In this document: in pieces, positions 29,654 through 39,071 of the stretch
Numbering within the stretch: position 1 is the stretch's first letter
Layout: every line of letters begins with the position of its first letter
Assembly (NCBI RefSeq): GCF_003387535.1
Contig: NZ_QUNR01000001.1
Span: 124,001 to 188,000 of the forward strand
Length of the DNA: 64,000 nucleotides
Source of the DNA: Paraperlucidibaca baekdonensis
Lineage (GTDB): Bacteria > Pseudomonadota > Gammaproteobacteria > Pseudomonadales > Moraxellaceae
Direction of reading: 5' to 3'
The notes under the pieces: generated by a model
What the model was told of the DNA's origin: nothing
The model's input: the letters and a program-made list of their open reading frames with translations, nothing else
Databases searched by the model: none
Made by a program: the position numbers and the translations under genes

Positions 29654-30327
29654 CCGATGCTGACGTCGCCGCTTGGCTAGCCGATCACCCGACCTTTTTT
29701 GAGCACCACCCGGAGCTGCTCGCGACGCTGCATATTCGCCATGAACATCAGGGCCGCGCGGTGTCACTGATTGAGCGCCAAGTCACGCAGCTGCGCCGCC
29801 ACAACGAAGAGCTCAGCGAGCGCCTCGAGGAGCTGGTGCAAACCGCTCATCTGAACGATGTGCTATTTGAGCAGCTCGGCAGCGTACTGGTGCGAGTGGT
29901 TGGCAGCGCCAGTATTGCGCAAATGGGCACGCGGCTCTTTAACGAGCTACGCGAACCCTTTCATTGCCAGCAAGTCTCGATGATTTTGTTTGCTGAAGAT
30001 GCGCCCATGCCTTGGCGCGCCGTGGCCATGACACAGTTTGAGCAACGCCTTTCTGGCGTGCTCGGCAATCGTCGCGCGCTGGCTGGCAAATGGCGCCGAG
30101 AAGAACTGCGCTTTCTCTTTGGTGATGATGGCTTGCAGCTCAGCTCGGCGGCGATCATTCCGCTCTGTGCTGGCGAGCACGTCATTGGCGTGCTCAGCCT
30201 AGGCTCCACCGAAGCCAGCCATTTCCGCAGCAGCATGGACACGCTATTTATTTCGCACTTGGGCGATGTCATTGGTGAGCTGCTGGGACGCTTTTTACGC
30301 CACCCAACCGATGCCATTGCGCGATGA
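29650..30327 (+). CDS. DUF484 family protein
   Basis: 225 aa, DUF484: an N-terminal helical part ([20 protein letters not shown]), a coiled coil ([19 protein letters not shown]) and a GAF-like domain (about 85-215). Always between dapF and xerC in gammaproteobacteria, with a role not established. Coupled at both ends by four-base overlaps, so co-translation with dapF and xerC is likely. Confidence 0.92.
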   Translation: MTDADVAAWLADHPTFFEHHPELLATLHIRHEHQGRAVSLIERQVTQLRRHNEELSERLEELVQTAHLNDVLFEQLGSVLVRVVGSASIAQMGTRLFNELREPFHCQQVSMILFAEDAPMPWRAVAMTQFEQRLSGVLGNRRALAGKWRREELRFLFGDDGLQLSSAAIIPLCAGEHVIGVLSLGSTEASHFRSSMDTLFISHLGDVIGELLGRFLRHPTDAIAR

Positions 30328-31238
30328 GTACGCGCGCCGATATTGATGCGTTTCTGCGCTACTTAAGCAGTCAACGCTTGGCCTCGACGCACACCATCAA
30401 GGCCTATTCCCGCGACCTGCAGGCGTTGGCTGACTTTCTCAGCACGCAGGGCATTGCGCAGTGGCGAGATTTTAACCGGCCGCTCCTTGAAGCGTGGATC
30501 GGCGAATGCCGTGACCGTGACTTAAGCACGCGCAGCATTGCCCGCCAGCTCTCGGCGGTGCGGCGCTTCTATGACCATCTCTCGCGCACAGAAGATGTTG
30601 GCGAGCATCCCGCTCGCGGTTATCAGCTCAAACAGCAACGCGTGGCGCTACCGCAAGTGCTCGATGTCGATCACATTCAGCAGCTGCTCGATGCGCCCGC
30701 GCCGCACGACGAAAAAGCGCTGCGCCTGTGGCACAGAGACAAGGCCTTGCTCGAGTTGTTTTACTCTTCCGGCCTTCGACTAGCCGAGCTTGCGCAACTG
30801 ACGCTCAGCGATATTGACCTTCGTGCAGGCCTAGTAACGGTGCTGGGCAAGGGCCGAAAAGTACGGGTTTTACCCGTTGGCAAATTAGCCCGCGCAGCCA
30901 TTGTGACGTGGCTCGGTACACGACCGGAGTTTGTTCGCGAAGGCGGCAATAACGCCCTCTTTTTGAGTCAGCGCGGCGATCGCCTGAGTGAGCGCAGCAT
31001 TCAGGCGCGCCTGGTACATCAAGCCGCGCGCGTGGGCTTGGATAGAAAGCTCTATCCGCATTTGTTGAGGCACTCATTTGCCTCGCATCTGCTAGAGTCA
31101 AGTCACGATTTGCGTGCCGTGCAGGAGCTGCTTGGCCATAGCGATATTCGTGCCACGCAAATTTACACGCATTTGGATTTTCAGCACTTAGCGGCGGTTT
31201 ACGACCAAGCTCATCCGCGCGCGAAAACTAAACCTTAA
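30324..31238 (+). CDS. xerC: Site-specific tyrosine recombinase XerC
   Basis: With XerD resolves chromosome dimers at dif. 304 aa: N-terminal SAM-like DNA-binding domain and a catalytic domain with the R-K-H-R-H-Y set visible as SSGLRLAEL (Arg), LRHSFASHLL (His, Arg context), LGHSDIRATQIYTHL (His and nucleophile Tyr). XerC rather than XerD is inferred from position downstream of dapF-DUF484. Confidence 0.95.
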   Translation: MSTRADIDAFLRYLSSQRLASTHTIKAYSRDLQALADFLSTQGIAQWRDFNRPLLEAWIGECRDRDLSTRSIARQLSAVRRFYDHLSRTEDVGEHPARGYQLKQQRVALPQVLDVDHIQQLLDAPAPHDEKALRLWHRDKALLELFYSSGLRLAELAQLTLSDIDLRAGLVTVLGKGRKVRVLPVGKLARAAIVTWLGTRPEFVREGGNNALFLSQRGDRLSERSIQARLVHQAARVGLDRKLYPHLLRHSFASHLLESSHDLRAVQELLGHSDIRATQIYTHLDFQHLAAVYDQAHPRAKTKP

Positions 31239-31261
31239 AGCGCTTAGGCGCGGAGTTTCTT

Positions 31262-31960
31262 GTGACCCCGATTCGCCTCATTACATTTGATTTGGATAAC
31301 ACGCTCTGGGATGTTGAGCCGGTGATTGTGCGCGCCGATGCCGCCATGAATGCGTGGCTTATCAACGCCCACCCAGCATGGCAGACGCTCGACCATTCGG
31401 ATCTCTCAGCGTGTCAACGCGCTGCCCGCGAGCAACTGGCCAATGAGCACCACAACCTCACCGCGCTGCGCATTGCCACACTGGAAATAGCGCTTACGCA
31501 ATGCGGTTTGGACGCCGAGCAAGCGAGCACTTCGGCGCGTGCGGCATTTGCCGTATTTCATGCGGAGCGCAACAACGTCACACTATATGATGACGCAATC
31601 GACATGCTGCAAACACTGGCCAATCGCTACGATATTCACGCCATCAGCAACGGCAATGCCGACATCACTCAGATGGCCATTGCGCCGTATTTTCGCGCGC
31701 ACTTTTCTGCGGAAAGCGTAGGCGTGGCAAAACCGGATCCGGCTATTTTCGAGGCGGCACTGACGTATGCGGGCATTAGCGCCACTGGCGCCGTGCATGT
31801 TGGCGATCACCCAGAGCAAGATATCGCAGCGGCTCAAGCCGTGGGCATGCGCGCGATTTGGTATAACCCCAGCGGCGCGCCCTGGCCGTTAGCCGGCGCG
31901 CCGGATGCGCAAGTGCAATCACTGGCGGCACTGCCCGCAGCCATCATCGCCTTGGGCTAA
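31262..31960 (+). CDS. yigB: HAD-family hydrolase (YigB type)
   Basis: 232 aa HAD phosphatase. Motif I FDLDNTLWD, motif II ISNGNADIT, motif III lysine in VGVAKPDP, motif IV VGDHPEQDIAAAQAVG. E. coli YigB dephosphorylates FMN for riboflavin supply; the same role is inferred from position after xerC. GTG start at 31262, with GGAG upstream. Confidence 0.9.
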   Translation: MTPIRLITFDLDNTLWDVEPVIVRADAAMNAWLINAHPAWQTLDHSDLSACQRAAREQLANEHHNLTALRIATLEIALTQCGLDAEQASTSARAAFAVFHAERNNVTLYDDAIDMLQTLANRYDIHAISNGNADITQMAIAPYFRAHFSAESVGVAKPDPAIFEAALTYAGISATGAVHVGDHPEQDIAAAQAVGMRAIWYNPSGAPWPLAGAPDAQVQSLAALPAAIIALG

Positions 31961-31974
31961 ACGAGGGGGATGCC

Positions 31975-32883
31975 TTAGTGGCGTTCGCGCTCCGCCATTG
32001 GCGCAAGATGTAAGGTAATGTCGCACTCGGGCAACACCGCCCGCACCGCATCTTCAAGCTCATCGCAGAGGGCATGTGCCTCGCCAACGCTGAGCTGGCC
32101 AGGCACGAGCAAATTGCCATCAACAAAGCGCCGGCGACCAGACTTACGGGTGCGCAGGGCACTAATAGCCGCATCGGTGGGCAAGGTGCGGGCCAGCGCT
32201 GCATCGAGCTTGCGCAGCTCATTGTCGGGCAATGCTTCATCCATCAGCCCAGCAATCGCTGGCGCAATCACGCGCAAACCCGTCATCAGCAGGTGTACTG
32301 ACACTGCCAAGGCAATCACCGGATCGAGCCATGCTTGTGATGGCAGCAGCCAAATCACGAGCAGACCCGCCACGATCGCCATAGATGTCCAAACATCTGA
32401 GAGCAAGTGCTCTGCATCAGCGCGCAATACCAAGCTGTCTTCTTCGCGCGCAACACGAAATAGCTGCCACGCGGTGGCACCGTTGAGCAGCGAGGCCGCG
32501 ACGGCAATCAACAAGCCGATGCTCATTTGGGTGAGTGCGGTAGGGTTTTGCAAGCGCGACCACGCAGCCAACATGATGCCAACGGCGGCAATTAAAATCA
32601 GTAAGCCTTCAGCGGCGGCAGAGAAGTATTCCGCTTTGTCATGGCCAAATGGGTGCTCGGCATCGGCGGGTTGGGCCGCGACGGTTAGCACATACAACGC
32701 GAAGGTCGCCGCCGCCAGATTGACCAATGACTCAAGCGCGTCGGATAAAATACTCACTGAGCCAGTCAGTGACCATGCCCACGCTTTGAGGGCCATGGTG
32801 GCAAACGCGGTGGCAATAGAGAGCAAAGCCATTTTTTGTAGGCGTGACAGGGCTCCCCAAGACCACCGCGATGAATCAATCAA
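31975..32883 (-). CDS. Cation diffusion facilitator (FieF type)
   Basis: 302 aa inner-membrane divalent cation / proton antiporter. Six predicted membrane helices: ALLSIATAFATMALKAWAWS, the SILSDALESLVNLAAATFALY segment with paired Asp of the metal site, then HPFGHDKAEYFSAAAEGLL with a His/Asp set, and a C-terminal cytoplasmic domain (SVGEAHALCDELEDAV). Metal specificity (Fe, Zn, Mn or Cd) cannot be read from sequence. Its ATG overlaps the SutA-like gene's stop by four bases. Confidence 0.93.
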   Translation of the reverse strand: MIDSSRWSWGALSRLQKMALLSIATAFATMALKAWAWSLTGSVSILSDALESLVNLAAATFALYVLTVAAQPADAEHPFGHDKAEYFSAAAEGLLILIAAVGIMLAAWSRLQNPTALTQMSIGLLIAVAASLLNGATAWQLFRVAREEDSLVLRADAEHLLSDVWTSMAIVAGLLVIWLLPSQAWLDPVIALAVSVHLLMTGLRVIAPAIAGLMDEALPDNELRKLDAALARTLPTDAAISALRTRKSGRRRFVDGNLLVPGQLSVGEAHALCDELEDAVRAVLPECDITLHLAPMAERERH

Positions 32884-33131
32884 TCTTGCGAATCCGCATC
32901 CGGCGCGACTTCTCGGATACGCCCGCCCGACGCTAAAAACCGCTCCATTTCTGCCTCGAGTTCGCGGCGTAATGATTCTTTAGCGGAAGGGCTCAGGCTT
33001 TCTGCCTCAGCTATTTCACTGCGCTTGCGTGCAGCAACCTCAGGATCCACATCAGCCTCTGGCACGGCAGCGTCGTTGCTGTCATCGCCGTTGTCTTCGG
33101 TTTCATCGTAGTCGTAATCATTGTCAGCCAT
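32880..33131 (-). CDS. sutA: SutA-like transcription regulator
   Basis: 83 aa from the ATG at 33131. Acidic N-terminal half (residues 1-40) followed by a basic helix and RRELEAEMERFLASGGRIREV, which resembles the C-terminal part of Pseudomonas aeruginosa SutA, a small protein that binds RNA polymerase and raises transcription of ribosomal and housekeeping genes in slow growth. The gene sits next to amtB-glnK as in Pseudomonas, which supports the call. Overlaps the cation efflux gene by four bases, so the two may share a transcript. Confidence 0.72.
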   Translation of the reverse strand: MADNDYDYDETEDNGDDSNDAAVPEADVDPEVAARKRSEIAEAESLSPSAKESLRRELEAEMERFLASGGRIREVAPDADSQD

Positions 33132-33226
33132 GGCGTCATCTCTACACACAGTTCAGTTGTAGATGCTGCAACGCTCGCCGGCGTTTGACTAGTGTTCTTG
33201 CGTAAAAAATGCACCATTGATCGAAA

Positions 33227-33252
33227 TAAAAAAAGGGAGCCCGTAGGCTCCC
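33227..33252 (-). terminator. Terminator of glnK-amtB
   Basis: On the minus strand, stem GGGAGCC / GGCTCCC with a 4-base loop is followed by a run of T's. It lies 41 bases after the amtB stop and before the SutA-like gene. It ends the torF-glnK-amtB operon. Confidence 0.92.
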
Positions 33253-33292
33253 TCGCACGTGTGCTCAACACGTTGCAAAACTTAAGCTCGCG

Positions 33293-34540
33293 TTATGACA
33301 CTTTGCCGCGAGTAAACTCTGGGTAGGCTTCGAGGCCGCACTCGGCAGTATCGACACCGTTGTACTCTTCTTCTTCGCTAACGCGCAGACCGAAGACCAC
33401 TTTGATAATGCCCCAGACGATCAGGCTGGCAAAGAATACCCAGGCAAAGATGGCGCCGATACCGAGCAGCTGAGCGCCCAGTGTGGCATCCGAATTGCTC
33501 AGGCAAACCGCCAACAGACCCCAGATACCGACCACACCGTGGACCGACAAGGCACCCACTGGATCATCGATTTTCAGCTTGTCGAAAGCTAGGATCGAGA
33601 ACACCACCAGCACACCACCAATCGCACCAATCAGCGTCGACAGACCCGCACTTGGTGTTAATGGCTCAGCGGTGATAGCCACCAGACCAGCCAGTGCACC
33701 GTTGAGTGCCATGGTCAGGTCGGCCTTACCGAACAAACCACGTGCCAGTAAAAGTGCGGCCACCAGACCACCAGCAGCGGCCATATTGGTATTCACGAAG
33801 ATGGCTGCCACGGCATTGGCATCATCGAAGGTCGACATTTTCAGCTGTGAACCGCCATTGAAACCGAACCAACCCAACCACAGAATCAGAGTACCCAAGG
33901 CCGCTAATGGCATATTGGCACCCGGAATCGGGTTGATCTGGCCATTGGGACCGTACTTGCCTTTACGTGCACCGAGCAATAACACACCCGCTAGCGCAGC
34001 AGCCGCACCCGCCATGTGCACCACACCGGAGCCGGCGAAGTCCAGGAAGCCGGCTTCGTTTAACCAGCCTGAGCCCCATTTCCAGTAGCCTTGCACGGGA
34101 TAGATGAAACCAGTCATCACCACCGCAAAGGCGAGGAATGCCCAGAGCTTCATGCGCTCAGCCACGGCACCGGAGACAATCGACATACAGGTCGCAACAA
34201 ACACGACTTGGAAGAAGAAGTCCGACATCACCGAGTAGTAGGGAGCATCGTCGCCCACCATGGCATCAGCGGTGTTTTCTGCGCCAATCATAAAGCTCAA
34301 CGATGGCATCCAACCGGCTTCCGCACTGCCGTACATGATTTGGTAACCCACCAACATGTACATGATGCAGGCAATGGCATACAGCGCGACGTTTTTGGTG
34401 AGGATTTCAGCGGTGTTCTTGGCGCGAACCAAGCCCGACTCCAACATCGTGAAGCCTGCTGCCATCCACATCACCAAGGCGCCGCACATGAGGAAGTAAA
34501 AGGTATCAAACGCGTATTGTAGTTCAGTAAGTTCAGTCAC
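33293..34540 (-). CDS. amtB: Ammonium transporter AmtB
   Basis: Inner-membrane ammonium channel that forms trimers blocked by GlnK. 415 aa; eleven or so membrane helices, beginning FDTFYFLMCGALVMWMAAGF. The pore Asp and His pair is visible as FLDFAGSGVVH and in PVGALSVHGVVGIW. No classical cleavable signal peptide is seen, unlike E. coli AmtB. It is 11 bp after glnK, so the two are co-transcribed. Confidence 0.97.
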   Translation of the reverse strand: MTELTELQYAFDTFYFLMCGALVMWMAAGFTMLESGLVRAKNTAEILTKNVALYAIACIMYMLVGYQIMYGSAEAGWMPSLSFMIGAENTADAMVGDDAPYYSVMSDFFFQVVFVATCMSIVSGAVAERMKLWAFLAFAVVMTGFIYPVQGYWKWGSGWLNEAGFLDFAGSGVVHMAGAAAALAGVLLLGARKGKYGPNGQINPIPGANMPLAALGTLILWLGWFGFNGGSQLKMSTFDDANAVAAIFVNTNMAAAGGLVAALLLARGLFGKADLTMALNGALAGLVAITAEPLTPSAGLSTLIGAIGGVLVVFSILAFDKLKIDDPVGALSVHGVVGIWGLLAVCLSNSDATLGAQLLGIGAIFAWVFFASLIVWGIIKVVFGLRVSEEEEYNGVDTAECGLEAYPEFTRGKVS

Positions 34541-34551
34541 GAGACTTCTCC

Positions 34552-34950
<399 letters not shown>

Positions 34951-35691
34951 TTAGAAGGATTTGGAGGCGGTGAAGACCATGCGGCCATCAGCATTTTCGC
35001 CATAGCCAGTTACTTCATCAGAGGCAATAGAGTCCGAACCGATATAAGCCGCCTCGAGGCCAATGCCTTTGAGTTCGGTGCTTAGCCCGACTTTATAGTC
35101 AAAGTAGGCATCGCTATTGCCACCAAGGAATGTGTTAGTGGCATCGTTGTCAAACTTGTTCCAACCCACACTAACGCTACCGCTGAGGTTTTCCATCAGC
35201 TCGGTGCTATAACCGGTATAGACATATAAATACTTACCAGTTTCGCCGAAGTAGTCATCCGAATACGCCACACCGAGCTTTGCGCCCGAGTAGGAAACAG
35301 AACCATAGACTTCGTTGTAGCTAATTGTCGTACCGGCATCATCGGCGCCGGGGTAGTTGTAGCGCATCACACCGACGTCATAACCCACGCCATCGGCGGT
35401 TTCACCGGCATAGCCAACGAGCGTATCGAGCTCTAAGCCAGAGGACGACGACACACCAGTTGCCTCAGTGCTAATGCTTGAGCCCCACGCGGTGAAGTAC
35501 AAACCGGAATCGTGCGAGACCGTGAATGAACCTTGCACAGCCATGTTCTCGGCTGATTGCGAAATACCGCGGAATAAGTAATCGCTGGTCAAAGCCACCG
35601 AGCCCGAGGTGGTGATTTCAGCGTGCGCCATGGCACCAGCAGTCATGAGCGAGGCAGCAATTACAGCGTGTGATAATTTGGACAACTTCAT
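34951..35691 (-). CDS. TorF family putative porin
   Basis: 246 aa. Signal peptide (residues 1-24, ends GAMAHA) followed by a beta-barrel-like sequence starting EITTSGSVALTSDYLFRGISQS, the family's conserved opening, with alternating Tyr/Gly/Ser strands to a C-terminal Phe. The specificity is unknown. Ahead of glnK-amtB and behind a sigma-54/NtrC control region, it is likely part of the nitrogen-limitation response, possibly as an outer-membrane route for nitrogen compounds (inference). Start at ATG 35691, with GGAG eight bases upstream. Confidence 0.85.
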   Translation of the reverse strand: MKLSKLSHAVIAASLMTAGAMAHAEITTSGSVALTSDYLFRGISQSAENMAVQGSFTVSHDSGLYFTAWGSSISTEATGVSSSSGLELDTLVGYAGETADGVGYDVGVMRYNYPGADDAGTTISYNEVYGSVSYSGAKLGVAYSDDYFGETGKYLYVYTGYSTELMENLSGSVSVGWNKFDNDATNTFLGGNSDAYFDYKVGLSTELKGIGLEAAYIGSDSIASDEVTGYGENADGRMVFTASKSF

Positions 35692-35759
35692 GGTCAAACT
35701 CCGTTCACTCTAGTTAGGATGACTCGCGGTATTCGTTCCGCGATGTGCACTAGAGCCTT

Positions 35760-35775
35760 TGCAGCCGGCGTGCCA
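35760..35775 (-). promoter_or_regulatory. Sigma-54 promoter of torF-glnK-amtB
   Basis: On the minus strand TGGCACGCCGGCTGCA: TGGCACG is the perfect -24 element and CTGCA the -12 element, with GG-N10-GC spacing. The start of transcription would be near 35749, about 58 bases before torF. Stronger match than the ntrB promoter. Confidence 0.82.
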
Positions 35776-35800
35776 ACTTTTATTTTTTGTTTGTTAATGA

Positions 35801-35830
35801 CCGCGAATAGCCGCGATAAGCCGCGTAAAC
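35801..35830. repeat. Three 10-bp phased CCGCG repeats
   Basis: CCGCGAATAG, CCGCGATAAG and CCGCGTAAAC are placed exactly 10 bp apart between the sigma-54 promoter and the NtrC sites. The CCGCG cores are on one DNA face. This is a possible bending site or a binding site for an unknown factor; no IHF consensus was seen in it. Confidence 0.45.
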
Positions 35831-35888
35831 GCTCATTATATTTTTTCTAAGCCCCACTCATGCCCCGTCAAATCCAACACATGTCACA

Positions 35889-35905
35889 AGCACCAAAACG
35901 GTGCA
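35889..35905. promoter_or_regulatory. NtrC-binding site near torF, site 1
   Basis: AGCACCAAAACGGTGCA, a near-perfect 17-bp match to the NtrC palindrome TGCACCA-N3-TGGTGCA. Centre about 148 bases upstream of the predicted torF start. Confidence 0.78.
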
Positions 35906-35938
35906 TGTCAGCCATTTATCGCTCCGCCAACTGGCAAA

Positions 35939-35955
35939 AGCACTGCTTTGGTGCG
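35939..35955. promoter_or_regulatory. NtrC-binding site near torF, site 2
   Basis: AGCACTGCTTTGGTGCG, again GCACTG-N3-TGGTGC. It lies 50 bp from site 1 and about 198 bases from the predicted torF start. It is closer to ubiK (36019, divergent) but has no sigma-54 element on that side. Confidence 0.75.
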
Positions 35956-36018
35956 CGCCAGTAATCCTCGTCAGCGACGACTGCCATGCAGTAAACTGCG
36001 GACAATAAGGAGAGTGTT

Positions 36019-36279
36019 ATGGCTCATGAAACATTGATTAATAAACTCGGTCAGCAGTTTGGCGAGCGCCTGCCGAGCAGCCTGCAAACCGCCAGAAGCG
36101 AGCTTGAGGGCACACTAAAAGGCCTGCTGCGCGATGCCCTGTCGCGCATGGATTTGCTCACGCGCGATGAGTTTGATGTGCAACAAACCTTGCTCGCGCG
36201 CACACGCAACAAAGTCGATACGCTAGAGACGCAACTGCGTGCGCTCGAAGCACAACTCACCGCCATCGAAAAAAAATAA
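36019..36279 (+). CDS. ubiK: Ubiquinone biosynthesis accessory factor UbiK
   Basis: 86 aa; a membrane-peripheral protein with a C-terminal coiled coil (NKVDTLETQLRALEAQLTAIEKK) and the family core ALSRMDLLTRDEFDVQQTLLARTR. UbiK supports UbiJ in the aerobic ubiquinone complex. Position before yifB is conserved in Pseudomonas and others. Confidence 0.93.
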   Translation: MAHETLINKLGQQFGERLPSSLQTARSELEGTLKGLLRDALSRMDLLTRDEFDVQQTLLARTRNKVDTLETQLRALEAQLTAIEKK

Positions 36280-36346
36280 CGCCCGCGCCCTAGCGCGGTG
36301 GCCATCGCTGAGCCATACCTAGTGGTATCAGGGATGGAGAACTGCC

Positions 36347-37846
36347 GTGGCCTTAGCCAGTGTCGACAGCCGCGCCAGCGTTGGCCTGCAATCGCCGGCG
36401 GTGCGCATAGAAGTGCATTTATCGGCGGGTTTGCCGGGCTTGGCGATGGTCGGCTTACCGGAAACGGGGGTGCGCGAAAGCAAAGATCGCGTGCGCTCAG
36501 CCATCATCAATAGCGGTTTTACCTTTCCACAGCAGCGCATCACCATCAACCTAGCGCCCGCGGAACTGCCAAAAGAGGGCGCGCGTTTTGACTTGGCCAT
36601 TGCGCTGGGTATTTTGGCCGCCAGCCAGCAATTGCCCGAGTCAGCGTTAGATGAACTGTGCTGTGTTGGCGAGCTCGGCCTGTCGGGCGATCTGCGCGCG
36701 GTGAAGGGTGTTTTGTCAGATAGCTTGGCGGCAGCGCAGGCAGGCCAGCGCTTACTGGTGCCGCAGGTGAATGCATCTGAGGCGCGACTGGTGAGTGAGG
36801 CGCGCGTGTTTTCGGCGAGTACCTTGAGTGCAGTCGTGGCTTTTCTGCGCGGTCAGTACGATGCGATTGAGCACCACGCCGCACACGAAATAGCCGTATC
36901 TAATGCCGCTTTTAGCCACGACCTGAGTCAAGTCAAAGGTCAATTCGGCGCGCGCCGGGCGCTGGAAATTGCCGCTGCCGGCGGTCACTCGTTGCTATTG
37001 TGTGGGCCACCGGGCGCAGGTAAAACCCTACTGGCCAGTTGCCTGCCAAGCATTTTACCGCCGCTCAGCGCCGAGCGTCAGCTGCAGGTCACGGCGCTGC
37101 ATTCATTGATCAACCAGCCGCGCGCACTCTCCAGTCAACCGCCGTTTCGTGCACCACATCACAGCGCTACACGGCCAGCCTTGATTGGTGGCGGCTCAGG
37201 CATTCCGCGGCCTGGCGAAATTTCCTTAGCCCATGCCGGCGTACTATTTCTCGATGAATTGCCCGAATTCGATCGCCATGTGCTGGAGTCTTTGCGCGAG
37301 CCACTGGAGTCGGGCGAGGTGTGGATTGCTCGAGCCAAGCATCAGCTGCGCTATCCCGCGCAGTTTCAACTTATTGCCGCGATGAATCCGTGCCCATGCG
37401 GCCAAAAAGGGGCAAAGCCCGATACTTGTCGCTGCACACCAGAGCAAACCGCGCGCTATAGCGGTCGCATCTCTGGGCCATTGCTCGACCGCTTGGATTT
37501 ATCGATCCGTGTGGATGCGGTGCCGCTGACCTTACTGCAAGCCAATAGCGCCGATGGTGAATGCAGTGCGGCGGTACGCCAGCGGGTATTAGCCGCTAGA
37601 GCGCGGCAAACCATACGCCAAGGCGAGGTACTGAATGCAAACCTGCCAGCGACCGACCTGCAAACGCACTTGAGCGCCAATGCCCAAGCCTTTTTGCAGA
37701 CAGTTGGTGAGCGCATGGCGCTGTCGGCGCGGGCCTACCACCGCGTGTTACGAGTGGCACGCACGATTGCCGACCTAGCCGATGCCAGTGAAGTGGCGGA
37801 GACCATGGTGGCAGAAGCGCTGACGTATCGCCAACGGCCAAACTGA
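36347..37846 (+). CDS. yifB: YifB/ComM family magnesium chelatase-like AAA ATPase
   Basis: 499 aa. An N-terminal Lon-protease-like S domain (VEIHLSAGLPGLAMVGL, TINLAPAELPKEGARFDL), then a MgChl-type AAA+ domain with GPPGAGKTLLA near residue 222, LFLDELPEF, and C-terminal MgChlI motifs with CNPCPCGQKG-type cysteines. ComM from relatives is a branch-migration helicase used in natural transformation. GTG start at 36347, with GGAG upstream. Confidence 0.94.
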   Translation: MALASVDSRASVGLQSPAVRIEVHLSAGLPGLAMVGLPETGVRESKDRVRSAIINSGFTFPQQRITINLAPAELPKEGARFDLAIALGILAASQQLPESALDELCCVGELGLSGDLRAVKGVLSDSLAAAQAGQRLLVPQVNASEARLVSEARVFSASTLSAVVAFLRGQYDAIEHHAAHEIAVSNAAFSHDLSQVKGQFGARRALEIAAAGGHSLLLCGPPGAGKTLLASCLPSILPPLSAERQLQVTALHSLINQPRALSSQPPFRAPHHSATRPALIGGGSGIPRPGEISLAHAGVLFLDELPEFDRHVLESLREPLESGEVWIARAKHQLRYPAQFQLIAAMNPCPCGQKGAKPDTCRCTPEQTARYSGRISGPLLDRLDLSIRVDAVPLTLLQANSADGECSAAVRQRVLAARARQTIRQGEVLNANLPATDLQTHLSANAQAFLQTVGERMALSARAYHRVLRVARTIADLADASEVAETMVAEALTYRQRPN

Positions 37847-37874
37847 GCGCTGCCGCCAAATGCATCAGCTTTTG

Positions 37875-39071
37875 TTAATGCCAGCGAAAAAACTCAGACT
37901 CATCGGCCAAATAGCTGCGCGACAACACCATCTTATGGATCTCGCTGGCACCATCGACCAAGCGCGCTTGGCGAGCGTAGCGGTAGACCCATTCGACCAA
38001 GGTATCTTTCGAATAGCCTTGCGCACCCAAGAGCTGGATGGCGGTATCGGCGGCTTTGTGGAGCGTATCGGCAACCTGCACCTTGGCCATGGACACCTCT
38101 TTGCGGGCAAAGTCGCCTTGATCGAGCATCCACGCGGCGTTCATGGTCAATAGGCGGCCGATATGAATATCCATGGCGGCCTCGCCGAGCATCCACTGCA
38201 CGCCTTCGTGTTCAGCCAGCGTGATACCAAAGCTTTGGCGCTGGCGGATATACGCACCAGCAATTTCCAAGCAGCGCTTGCTCAAACCCAGCCAGCGCAT
38301 GCAGTGCGTGAGGCGGGCAGGGCCAAGACGAATTTGCGTGACTTTCAGGCCATCGCCGACCTCAAGCAGGCGCTGCTCATCGGGGATCATCAAGCCATCG
38401 AATACGAGCTCGCAATGGCCGCCGTGCTCCTCGGGCCCCATGATGGCGATGCGCCGCTCAATGCGCCAGCCGGGCGAGTCGGCATCAAATAAAAACGCCG
38501 TGAGGCCTTTGCGCTCGTCATCACTGGTGCGGGCAATGAGGATAAAGGTCTGCGCCCCCTCAGCGCCGGTGATAAACCATTTGCGCCCCGTGATGCGCCA
38601 CTGATCACCGACTTTTTCGGCTTTCGTGTAGGTCAACGATGGATCCGAGCCGCAGCCTTTGGGCTCCGTCATGGCAAAGGCTGAGCGCACCTTGCCATCG
38701 ATGATGGGCTGTAACCAGCGCTGCTTCAGCGCCTCGGTTTTCAAGACCTTATTGAGCACCTGCATATTGCCGTCATCAGGCGCCGCGCAGTTAAACACCA
38801 CCGGGCCAAAGGGCGAGCGCGCCGCTTCTTCGTAGACCGCCGCCATGCCGACATGATTTAAGCCGCGACCGCCGCGCTCAATAGGCATTTGAAAGGCCCA
38901 CAAGCCCTCGGCTTTGGCTTTCGCCCGCAAGCCGTCAAGCACGGTCTCGTCGATATTTTCGTGGGCATCCATAAAGCCAGTTTGCGACTCCAGCGGCAGC
39001 AACTCACGGCTAACAAACGCGCGTACCTGCTGGCACAACGCCTGTAACTCTGGGCTTAGCGAAAAATCCAT
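37875..39071 (-). CDS. Acyl-CoA dehydrogenase family protein
   Basis: 398 aa flavoprotein oxidising acyl-CoA. N-terminal helical domain, FAMTEPKGCGSDPSLT and RKWFITGAEGA (FAD/substrate) in the middle, and RLVDGASEIHKMVLSRSYL at the C-terminus, with Glu in the region of the catalytic base typical of the ACAD10/11-like subgroup. Substrate is unknown. Its ATG overlaps the SDR gene's stop by one base (TAATG), so they form an operon; related pairs act in fatty-acid or branched-chain oxidation. Confidence 0.92.
   Translation of the reverse strand: MDFSLSPELQALCQQVRAFVSRELLPLESQTGFMDAHENIDETVLDGLRAKAKAEGLWAFQMPIERGGRGLNHVGMAAVYEEAARSPFGPVVFNCAAPDDGNMQVLNKVLKTEALKQRWLQPIIDGKVRSAFAMTEPKGCGSDPSLTYTKAEKVGDQWRITGRKWFITGAEGAQTFILIARTSDDERKGLTAFLFDADSPGWRIERRIAIMGPEEHGGHCELVFDGLMIPDEQRLLEVGDGLKVTQIRLGPARLTHCMRWLGLSKRCLEIAGAYIRQRQSFGITLAEHEGVQWMLGEAAMDIHIGRLLTMNAAWMLDQGDFARKEVSMAKVQVADTLHKAADTAIQLLGAQGYSKDTLVEWVYRYARQARLVDGASEIHKMVLSRSYLADESEFFRWH

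Noticed and set aside
32018-32983. 321-codon plus-strand frame
   Set aside because: Antisense shadow of the cation diffusion facilitator gene; low-complexity Ser/Ala-rich product.
33483-34088. 201-codon plus-strand frame across amtB
   Set aside because: Antisense to amtB with Pro/Ser/Ala-rich low complexity and no start signals.
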